From: a virus
Virus record (IMG/VR): IMGVR_UViG_3300044491_003889
Coordinates: 1-38,583 of that record
DNA: 38,583 nucleotides
Strand: one strand, 5' to 3'
Shown one piece after another: positions 7,616-19,600 of the stretch (positions within the stretch are counted from its first letter, which is position 1; every line of letters starts with the position of its first letter). Both the position numbers and the translations under genes were made by a program. The notes under the pieces were generated by a model. The model was not told the origin of the DNA. It did no database searches and saw nothing but the letters and a program-made list of their open reading frames with translations.

Positions 7616-10600
7616 CAGGTGCATTTGTCGGCTCTTGCGCTATGAATCTAGCCTGCTGAGTCGTAGAAGCCTGTAATCCCTTGCCGTCCGCTGGATTACC
7701 ATCTGCTCCTGTGTACCAGACCTGTCCTTTCTTGTGTAATATTTTTATCTGTGTTCCTGAAGCAGGTGCAGAACTCAATGTAACAGCAGTGGTGCTTCCG
7801 TCCACAGAATAGTTTATGGTTGATCCATCCTCGCTAGTGAGCAACAATCGTTGGCCACCAATGAATATGTCTAACTCACTAGCGCTGGATGGTGTTTGTG
7901 ATAGTGCATACACAACTGTGCTTCCATCACCTGTGAAGGTGTTGGTGTAAACTGTGTCCGCATAAGGGATGGTTTGAGTACCAGACGCATCTACCACTTC
8001 CGTGCCTGATCCATGCTCCTTAATTCCTGTTCCTAGGGTTCCACGCCTTAGTTGTCCCAGCGTGTTACCTGATTTTGTGAAGTATTCTATCCTCTCCTTG
8101 TCTATGAAGATCACCCCTGGCGTGTTGCTGGCCACGTTTGGTGTGCCCAACATCGAACCGTCCGCGACCGTTATGGTCTGTGTGCCTTCCGTCATATCCA
8201 ATGTTAAAACTGTTGTGGCGTTCTTGCTGATCCTCTTGTAGAAGGTCCTGTTCATCATGTCCTTGAATATCCTGAATCCTGTGGCGCCCACCGCGGAGTC
8301 CAGCGCGAAGTACATCACGTCCAGCCTGTCCGCGGATGTGATCGTCCTGCCCACTATGGTTATCTTGGTGTCATCTGACGTGAAGTGAGGAGTCACAGTA
8401 AAGTCCGTTCCTTGTGTGATCTGCTCTCCGTTCAGCCAAACATACATGTATGTGGAATTCAATGGTTTGAATCTCAAGTAGAACTCACCCGATGGTTGTC
8501 CTTCTAAAACTTCCCTTCGCTGTTTCATGCCCAGTGCGTTGTTGAACGTGGTCACTGATATAACGTCTGATGCTGATAAAGAATACGGTGAAGTAATAGC
8601 ACTAGGTATCAATATAATGTCCGTGCCTTCGTTGTAGTAGTGATTGTCCACCAGTGTTGAGATGCATATCACATCTGTTGATGTCGGTACCGCTCCTGCT
8701 ACGAATTCCACGTTCTGATTTCCAATGTCTACTGTGTAATCTGTGTTTAGAATTTTCTGTACACCGTTCACGAAAACCTGTACCTGGCTTGCTGTTGTGA
8801 TCGTCTTGGCCGGATCAACAGTTGAGTCCTCTCCTAAGCCTGACACTACACCATACGTGTATGTGCTTCCGTCACCTAAATAATATGTGTTGTCTGGTCC
8901 CCTCAGCATCCTGCCGTTGACCTCCACCATGGTCAGTCCCGAGTATGGTCCTATAGATCCAGGTGGGTATGTTAATGTGTGCCTGTTGGTCGAACCATCA
9001 TAAGTGATCGTTTGGTTCCTGATGCTGGCGTAACTCCTCGTTGACGTTGTCGACTTGTTGAAACCCGCGACCTGTATGAACTCACCCGCGGCCGGTGCCG
9101 AGGTGAACGTTATCGTTATGGTGTTGGCAGTCGTGGTCGTTGTGTATGCGGTGGTTGGTACTCCGTCTATGGTTATGTACATGTCACTTGACGTCGAGTC
9201 AAGATTGAATTCTCCCCTAGTCGATGTGATGTATACCGCTGTGTTACCATCTCCCGTGAAAGTGTCCAGCACCCTGTAGTTCTCACCTGATATCGCAAAC
9301 ACTTTAGTAGATATGACACTTAGACTCGCTGGTGCTGATGTGAACGTTATGGTCTTGTTGGCCACGTCCACCGTGTAGTCGGTCGTCAGTTTCTTGATCA
9401 CTCCATCAACGGCCACAGTCACTGATCCCAGTGTACCTGGGTAGTCACCTATGGAGAATATGGTTGTGTTTCCGTCGCCCCTGTAGTTCTTCTCACTTAT
9501 GAACGGCACGCCCGATTCCGGTGATGTGTACACCTTGATGTCCAGTGTGTCGAACAACTGTCCAGGAACCACCTCTTCTGGTGCATAACTGGTGTCTGGT
9601 GTGACGAATCCATCACCCTCTAAAACGATGTCGCTCGGTGCGTAACCCAGTGCTGAAGTGAACAAGCCGCCCTTGATTATGCTGTCTAGTGTCCTGTCAT
9701 CCGTCGGAGTTAACACACCGTCGTCGTTGAACAGTATGAACTCCACCAGCGTGCCATCGGCCGGAGCGGAAGTTAATGTGAATGTTGTTGTGGACCCATC
9801 ACCCCTGAAACTATCTGCTGTTTTGGTCCTGATGCCGGCGCTGGTAGTGTACACCTGGTACACCTTGGTGCTGTCTGGTGCTGAATCAAAAGTGAATGAC
9901 ACTGTTGAACCGTCACCCCTGAAAGTTTTTACTGTTGATTCGCCATAGTTATCCCACGGGAAGTCATACCATCCGGACCTATCCCAACCCTGATCTTGGT
10001 TGAACAGCAGTCCCGTGACCATGGTTCCTCCGTAATCCACACCCAACATCACCTGGTCCAGTTCGTTGCCCGGCATTCCGGTACCTGGTGTGTAGAATCC
10101 TTTGGTCCTATCCGCCGCCGTCAGTCCGGTCTCGTCACCGTATACCTTGTACACGCTTCCGATATTGTCATCAAAATCGGTGGTCGAAGTGAATGCGTTC
10201 GTTACCTTGTATAATTGGTTCTTGTGTCTCAGCAGATCGTTGTAGGCATAGCTCGTGCTCGCCGCCCAATCCACCACACGTGAAGTGCTTGACACCCTAT
10301 CAAACTTGATGGTGGTGTTGATATCTCTCACTAGGTCGTTGTTCAAGTTGGCGTAGGCCATGGCCGTGTCTGCTGGGGTTGAGCCATCCTTCTTACCGCC
10401 TGATATGACCACTATCGGTGTTGCAGTGTAGTTCGCACCTATGCCTGTGACCGTTATCCTCGTGACTGCACCGTCCCTTATGGTTGCTGTCGCCGTGGCC
10501 GCGGTTGTTGTCGGAGTCACGTACATCTTGAACGTGCCTGACTTGGTGCTTTGTGCCTCACTGGTGGACGCAGTTGGTCCATAGAATGTGCCTGAGTGTC

Positions 10601-13600
10601 CATCAAACGTGTATGTTTTGGTCGTGCCTGCACCACCGTTCTGAGAATCATAGATTCCTGCCTGCTTCTGGCTGGTGAACAGTGGATAGTAGTATCCGAA
10701 AGATCCTGATGTGGCACCAGATGAGCTTGTGGCCTGTATCTGGAATGGACCTGTTGATCCCGTTGTGCCTCCCAGTATTGTAACTGTTGGAGCCACCTCA
10801 TATCCTGATCCTCCCGCGGTCACCGTGATGGACTGTACATATTTCTTATGATAATCATTCCACATCTGCCATGGATACTGTGTGAGTTTGTCCGTGTCCG
10901 ACATAACGTTCAGTGACCTTATTTTGCCTGTGTCGCTGTCATAGAACGGAGGATTGTCAAAATCTGTGAATATACCGTCCTGTGTGTCAGTGCCTGTGTA
11001 ACCCAATTTGTATTCCCTTATCTTGGTGTGGAAGGGTTTGACCTCATTGATGTAGCTCTCTATCCATGTGTCAGTACCTGTGGTATATGTTTTGCGCTGA
11101 TCCAATGGTCTCACCGAGTTATTGACGTTAATGAAAGAAGTTTTGAACATCCAATCTACGTAGGTCTGTTCTGACAACACCTTCCTTAATCCTGTGAAGA
11201 AAAGAGTATTGTATTCCACCGCGAGGTCATTTATAAACAAATCATCTCGAAGGGCAGTTAGTATTTGCCTTGTCTCTATGCTGGGCTCTTGGTCAAAGAA
11301 GTTCTCATCGAAGTTGTCCTCGCCGGCGAACCCTGTGGCGTCCTGTGAGTAGTCATACAGTTTCGTTGATAGCCTTATGGTTCCATTCTCCGTTCCCACG
11401 TTTTCCCATCCTGTGGACGTCCTCATGAACAGTTTCCATCCGCCTGTGTCCGCGCTAGTTACTTTGACATGTTTTCCTATCTCAAGTTCTAAGGTCTCCA
11501 ACTCATACTGATAGGTCACCTGTTTGTCTATCTTGGTGTTTTCGTCGTGCGTCATGTCACCGTCGACTTTGTACCAGTCCGTGTAACTCCAATACACCGA
11601 GGTGTTGTAGGTCTGTACCTTGGTCCTCGACCACTCTGTGCCGTCCCAGGTATATATCGCCCAGAAGTTGTTGGCCGTCTCGTCTGCCTTGACTAGGTAT
11701 TTGACAGTACCTGATAAGTCGTTGGTGTTAACATAGGTCAATTCTGCGTAGGTATCCACAGTTGCGTCCCACTCGAGACTCTGTGCTGTCGGTTCTGGAT
11801 CTTTCAAGTCTAGATTTGTGAGATTAATCTGGCCCACCAATTGGTTCTTCTTCAGCACTGAGTTGGCGTAGTCGATTATCTCCTTCAGTGCAGAGAATCT
11901 GTCCACGTACCAACTTTGCCTAGGTCTAATGCTGTTGCCATATCTCTCGTTCACAGGCAGTTCTACATCTGGTACTAGATCACCAGCAGAGTTCTTGCCT
12001 ATCAGGGAATCCCACCATCTTGTTTCAATCTGCTGTCCTGGCCTGTACTCCTTGTCACCTTCCCTGGCCAGTTTCCATACGCTGTGTGCGTCTCCTTCGA
12101 ATGTGTTGGTCCTCACGTCAACGTTCAACACGATGTCGTCATTGCTTAAATTAGTGATATTGTTGATAATGAACTTGTTGACGTCTGTTGCTGAATAATA
12201 CTTCACATCAAATCTGCTTGGATCTGTGATGAGATTGGCGACAAAAGAAGTGGAATTTTTCCTATCTACAACGCTGTTGCTTGGAACTGTTATTTTGTTT
12301 TTGACCCAATAGTAATAATAATTCACGAAAGCGTCTAGTCTTGAATTGTATCTCTGTACGACCGAATACTGAGAATCATCACCATACGCGGCCGTGCCAC
12401 TTATTCCCTCACTGGCTCCTTGTGGTGATCCAGATCTACTGTTCCACTGGCTTGGTAATAAAATCGACTCTGTCCATTCATACACATCCATGCTGGATCC
12501 AGGGAAAGTCTTACCCCAATTATTGACCTTGTACTCCTGTGTGTCCTGTTCGTACCATATCCATTTAACTTTAGATAGGTCCCACCATACTTCTCCTAGA
12601 TGTTCTGCTCCCCATGGGGTCTTGGTGTTGGCATTAACCCCCACGTTGTAAGTGGCAGGATCCCATGTGGTCTTGATGTTGATCTCCCTATCAGCCAATC
12701 CTAATATCCTACCCTTGACTGGATCATACAGGTCGTAGTAATCTTTTATCTGTTTGGTTCTCCTGTTGAAATCGAAAACTTGTCCTAATTTGTTGATATC
12801 CAATAAAGGAGTTTCGGTTACTAGGTTCTTCCATGCGTACTCTCCTCGCACAGTGGTGTCATAACAAGTCACGGTGCCATCGTTGGAGATCCTTGTGCTT
12901 CCGTCTAATGAGATGTTACCCTCGTCGTTTGGTGCCCCCACGAACACCGTGTCGTCTATCATGCAAATGCCACGTCCGAAGTCGTCATTTTCTGAGACCA
13001 AGGCGGAATTGAGCCTGTCATCCATCACGAATTTAGTGTTGTACATGGTGGCCGTGTAGGCCGCGCCGGAACCCGTGTTTGGGTCAACGATCGTCGTGTC
13101 CTGTAGGTCAAACGTTGTTTCGCCCAAATCAAACTTTATCTCACGAGCATTGGCAAAATTTTCTGCTCCTATCACCAAACGTGTTCCTGCTTGATTTATG
13201 TCCAACGTGGTACCAAATTTCATGTTGTCTTGAGTATCTGGTGCAGTAATAGTTTGTTGAAGTGTGTATGTGTTCGTTGAGCCGTCGGCATTCCACTTGT
13301 AGTAGTAGATTGCTCCACCGTCGGTTTGGTCTGTGCCATCTACTCCAGGCGCTCCTATGATCAGTGTTGTGCCATCCTTGCTCATTGCTATCGATTCTCC
13401 AAAGGCAGTGTTTATTGAAGATCCATCACTGTTCACTCCTGTTATTGTCTGTGCAAGTGTAAAGGAATTTTGTGTGCTTCCGTCATTGCTCTGAGATGTC
13501 TTGATGAATATTTCGACTTTCCCTGCATTTCCAGGGGCCAATGAACTTACCACCAAGATATCACCATTATCATTTGCGGCTATTCTGTGACCAAACCTTT

Positions 13601-16600
13601 GTCCTGATCCTCCGTCTGGTGCTTCTATCGTGTAGTCCTGGGTCCATGTGTCATATGTTGATCCGTCCAGACCTACTCCCCATGTGTACATGTACACCCT
13701 ACCAGTGTCATTTGCATGTCCTGGTGATGAAACGAAAAGATACTTGTCCGCCGTAGATCTAGATGAAGTTGCTCCTGGTTCTGATATTTTGTGTGCCCAA
13801 CCAAAGTTTGCATTCTCTGTCAGCGTTGATCCATCGGTCGGTGAAGTCAGCGTGTTGAGTACGCCATACTTGAATGTGCTCGGATCCCAAAGATAAATCT
13901 TTATCAGTCCTGAATCTATAAATCTTGTGCTTCCATCTGATCCAATCACGTTGGCATATGGGGCACCGGCGACAACAAAGTTCTCGTCTGTGCTGATAGA
14001 AAGTGATTCACCGAGTCTGCTGGTGTTGTCGTCACCTTCGGTCGTTGTGTTGGTCGATTGTGTAATGAATTGTGTTCCAGCGTCATGGGAACTCCTGAAG
14101 AAGAAGTGTACCTCTCCCTGTCCCTTGCCTGGGGCGGACACAATCAATGTCCTACCGTCATTACGTGCCACAATCCTGTGTCCGAACTCTTGGTCGGCGG
14201 TCAGTGTGTCTGGTGAAAGTATCAGTGTCTGTGTGTATGGATCCTGTTTCTCATAAACACGCCACAGTCCGTTGCTGTCCGCATCTGCAAACACCTTGTC
14301 ACCTTCACGCCCAATGCTATCATCTTTATCAATGTATTGAGAATAACTTAATAGATCGTTTACGTTGTCCATAGACCCCAATCTCACCGAGACGAACTTG
14401 TAGACATTGCCGAAACTGTCCGCGGTTGATCCGTCCTCCAACGTTGGTATGAATCCTAAATTCCCTGAGTAGTCTATGACCACAGTCTTGTGGTCGGGAG
14501 TACTTGAGATCCTGTACACTCCATTTAGAGCGATCTCCTCACTATTGCTGATACCGAAATAGTCTGCCTGTGTCGTCGTTGTGCCTGCTGATAACCCATG
14601 CGATCCAGACAACGTGAGCTCAAGTTGAGTGTCATCGTTTATTACTCTGATTTTCTCTATCTTCACACCAGCGCTGGTTATCCTCAAGACATCCCAGTCA
14701 TTGTTGCTGGTGTTGGCCACCCAGATGAGATCGTTGGTTGTGATAGAATTCATATCTAGATTCAATATGTCGTCCGTGCTGAATGCTGTGTGTTGCACTT
14801 GCTCCAGTTGTGGATATCCTGCAGTCTTGTACACCTGTGTGACATCTCTATCCACTCCCTCTTGGGTATAGTCTAATCTAGAGAAAGTGGAACCAGAGAT
14901 GTAGTCGACTGGTTTCTTGTAGAAATTTGACTTAGGAACGGCAACCGATCTGCTGTATCCTACTGTATCGTTGGAACTGTCAAGCAGTTCGATACTCTGT
15001 GGATTTGCTGTTATCTCATTATCACGCAGAGTAATCTGTATGCTCTCCACACTATCGGTGTTACCAAATCTTCCAGTCCTAATCATCCACTCTGGATACT
15101 GGTTCAGTTGGATGTCCGATCCCTCATATCTGGCTTTTAAAATTTTATCTATAGCATCCTGGGTACCTTTCTGCCTGATGTAACCCTGATAGAACTTGTA
15201 CTGTGACACATCATTGACGAAGAGATTCTCGAGATAGTCTCTACTCTGGTAACCTATCAACCTCTGTGCCAGCTGTTGCTGTGACTCATCGAAGTTATTG
15301 CTTTCTAGATTGTAGAAATCATTGAACTGTGTGATCTTGTAGTCAAAGTTGGGAATCAATTGAGGTGCTGGTTTAGTGTCTTTCAGCGTCCAGTTGCTTT
15401 TGTCGAACTTGTCTACTGAATTGTGATTCGCCTTCGCCACGTAGAACTTTCCTTGGTATTCCACGCTGTCACCAATTCTGTAGTCGGTGTTGGCCGTCCA
15501 ATAAATGATCTGAGCGGCATCGAACACAAAACCTGGAGCATAGTAGTCACCGTTCCAGTCGGCTGTCTTCCAACCCACCAGTTTCAATCTCTGCTGTCTG
15601 AATCCTGTGAATGGTTCATATATGATGTCCGAGAACACTGTTGAGTTGTCGAACAACAGCAGGTGCTCCTTTTGTACTGTGTTTAGTGCAATATTATAAA
15701 GTCCGATGTTGTCTGACTTAACCCCCAGTTCGAAGGTCTTGCCTATACGCTTGGTAGTAATCTCCCTGATGTCGATCTTACGTCCTCCGGCATCCAGTAG
15801 TGAATAATCTCCTGCTAGGTTCCTCAATCTACCCACTATAGAATTATTTGTGTCTAGTTCAAAACCATCCGCGGCCGGTGAAACCGTTATCGCAGATCCC
15901 GGTGTCCACTCCTGCGTGGTCCAGAACAGGAACTCCCTCACGGCGTTGCTCCAGTTCAGTACCTCCTTAAGCTCGTTGGAGAACTTGTTGAACCTGAAGC
16001 CCTGTGACTCCAACCAGTGTCCGTAGCCGAACAGGAAGTCCGCCACGTCCTGTATGGTGTTGAACACATAACCATAAGGTATGGTCTGCGTTTGCTCTTG
16101 ATAATTGGCGTACTGCTTGACCTGTTGTGATCCCTGTACTGAAACCGACGTGCTGGTAGTGGTCTTGATCGGGTAGTTGAAGGTGAAGTAGGGTTTGATC
16201 GTACTGTAGCCTAGAATTTTATAACCGCCCAGTAAAGACGATCCGTCCTGTCCAACATCTGTATTTTTCTCTATCAACACACCTGAGTAATAGAAACTCT
16301 CTACCGGATTTGATGTCCTAAACAATATCTTGTAGTTCTCATCTGGTATGAATTTAGACCCTGATGTTGACCCTGGTGAGACAGAATCGGTCAATACCTT
16401 GATGTTGTCTTTATCAGTGAATCCACCAAGTTTGTAGGCCAATTGTATCGAGAGATTTTTCATCTTGTCGTGGTACAAGGCTTTGGGATCGAGGTTCTTT
16501 GATATCAAGTAGTTCACTATAAACGGTTGATAACCCGCTGTCTGGTATCTGGTAGTGACACCCGTATTGCTGTTGGTCAAGATCTCTAAGTGATACCTAG

Positions 16601-19600
16601 CAGTGGCCAAGGTCTTCCTTATACCTGTCTCCGTGTATATCTGATTGCCTGCCGTGTTGGTGGTCAGCCTAGATGGATCAAACAGATTGCTGAAAAATTT
16701 CGCTGGTTTAGTCAGTGCCAGTGTTTTGATCACCGTAAAAGGATACGAACTGGACCTCCTCCACGCCGTCTCTGCTGGTGCTTGGTCTCCAAATTTCCAT
16801 GAGGACTGCCTGCCTGGAATGTCGAAGTTGTCTACCAGTCCCGTGGCGATTGGGTCAAGTAGATTACCCGAGGCATCAACTGGTAGGTATGATCTTATAT
16901 TGGGTTTTCCATATCTTCCCGGTTCCGTGGCAATCTTGTTCCACAACACGTCATTGCCTGACGTGTATGGCGCTGTTCCATACGTAGCGTCCCAGTCCGT
17001 GGGCTTCTCCGAATGTCCCAACATCTCCCATGGTCTGGTGTGTGGTGCGTCCGTGTCATAGAAGTACTTGTAGATTCCCCTCCAGTATCCTGGTAAAGTC
17101 TGTTTGTTCAACCTATCAGTGGACTTGGCGTAGTTGTAGGTAAATGGTGAACCTTCCGAGAACGTGGTGTTGTTGATGTACTGAACGTTGTTCCTTCCTG
17201 CCCATTTATAGAAGTCAGGACCCATCACATCATTTATCTCCTGTAGTGTGTAATCTGTAGAAGTAAATGCGCTTGGCAACATATCGTGGATGTCCAACAG
17301 TGATGTATCGTGCGCGGTCTTGCAGTTGTTATATACACGCATCTCTAGTTCTAAAATAAGGTCATCACGCTCATCACCATAGGCCTTGATTATAGATCCA
17401 TCGTGCCTCCTAATGACAGCAGTGCTGGTCAGGTATGTGTTGTCTGTGAACGACTCTGGTTTGAATTTTGGATATATTCCCAACTTGGTCGGCGACGGAG
17501 GCATGTAACTGCCCGTGGTGTCTGAGTAATCCTTGATGACGATCTTGTCTCCTTCCAGTAGTGCCTTTGTTATGGTGACACTGTCATCTGTGGTGCTGAA
17601 TGTGTAATCTGTTCCAAGTAATAGTTGTGACCCGTTGAGGTATATGTAAACTGCCCTGTTGCTTGGCGTGGTGATGTTGTGCTGTGAATCCAGGGCGTAT
17701 TCTGTCTGTGAAGCACCCTGTACTGTGTAAGATCTAGTGCTGACATTCTCTCCCCATCCTATCATGTCCTCATAGAAGAATGGGAAGGCACTGTTCTTGC
17801 CTTGGTTTATGGCAGAGACTATCTCGTCCACCCTATCCGCGGCGATGCCTTCGTAGGCGGTGCCCGTGGCATGTGTCAAGAAAGCGTTGTACCACTTCTC
17901 GTATTCCTGGTTCACGTAGTCTACAGCAGACGTTATGTTGGTTTCCTGATCTATCAGTCCAAATACCGCCGGAAGCAACGGTGCCTCGTGCTGGTGTATT
18001 GTTCCCCCTTTGAGCCTTGCGTCTGGTTTGTCTCGTAAATTACTTTTTCCTGGAACAGCGCCAGTCACATCCTGATTCTTGTCAAAAATATCTCTGACGT
18101 GATTAAGTATCTGTCCATATGTGAATGTGCCCAACTGCTGATTGAGACTGTTGGTCGCTAAATTCTCTGGTATCTCATATATTCCCTTGTCAGCGACTTT
18201 GTCAGCGGTGCTATGTGCCGCTATCCTGATCTGATCATTGACTTGCAACTCGCTGTTGAATCGCACGTACTTGTTCGTCGTGCCGTTGATCAACGTGTAG
18301 TCCGTTATTATGGTTTTTCTCGTGCCATTAACAGAAACCGATACCTCAAGATCTGTGAGCGAGGCGGAATTCTTGTAGAAGTCTATTGGGAACAACTGTT
18401 TCTCCGTATCGTCCACGATGAAAGTCCTTATCACACGTTGTCGGCTCTCATTGGTCCTCTTGATCCAAGCACTTCTGGAGTTGTGTGTTCTCCTACCTGT
18501 CGTGTAGTGCAGGTGTCCCTCCGCTAAATTTTTTGTCAGCGTACGGCTACCGTCTTTGTAAGTGAATGTGCCTGAAGTATGGTCTGATTCAAACACTATG
18601 TCTCCCACGTTGTTTATAGTGTTGTACTTGACCTTTATACCCAGCACAGTATCAACCGTGGCCGTCGTTGAGGTTGCGTAAGAGAAAACCTTGGCGCCTG
18701 CGAATGACGAGTTTGGATAAGTTGTAGTATCTGCGAAACTGTTGTGATTGTTGTCCCACATGCCGAACAACGGCTGTTGGTTCACTCCCGTCTTCTGTTG
18801 TGCCGCAGTCCATGACTCTGTCGTACCATTGTAATAGAATGTCTTGCCCTGATTGGTCGTTCCAAACTCTATGAACACGGAATCATTGTCTGTTGGTATA
18901 CTGTCTGATGATTCTGTCAGTGCTATCACTTGTGTGGAATCTCCCGCTGTCACGAAATCCACGTCGTATATCTTGTTCTTTACTATCGGATCAGTATCTG
19001 CGGCGAATATGACTCTCATTCCCTTTGCCAATGAGAGACCATCCACTATGTATCCGGTCTGACCGATCACTTTGCTGAAAGCGTCTGTTGTTACCGTGTC
19101 ATAAAGTGTGACCGATCTTTTGGCCGCTGTGCCGTGATTATAAAGTGCCAGACCCGAATCAAACTCTATGATGGGTCTCTTGGCCCTGTCATCCTCGTTG
19201 AGCACAGGAGTGAAACCACCTATCCTCGCAGTCTCTTCTATCACAGACCTGTGGAACCACCTGTTGTATCTCGACCAGGCGTTTTGGTCCTGTGAGTCCC
19301 TCTTGATGGTTATGTAGTCCTTGGTGTCTGGTGTGTAAAACGCTTTGGCGTATGGTCTTGAATCGTACCCTACCGAATCGTAAAGTATTGTGGTCTCCGT
19401 GGCGTAACTGGCAGGTGTGATTAGATCATCCACGTCGGTAAGGGTTATCGCTTCTCCAACACCTTCAACATAGTATTCCTTGTCCTGATATGCCGTTGGT
19501 ACCAAACTGCTTGTGAATTTTATCTTCATGCCGTTTGACAGATCTAAGGTCCTCAGGCTGTAGTTCTTGACACCTATGATATCGTTCGCTGGATCGATCG

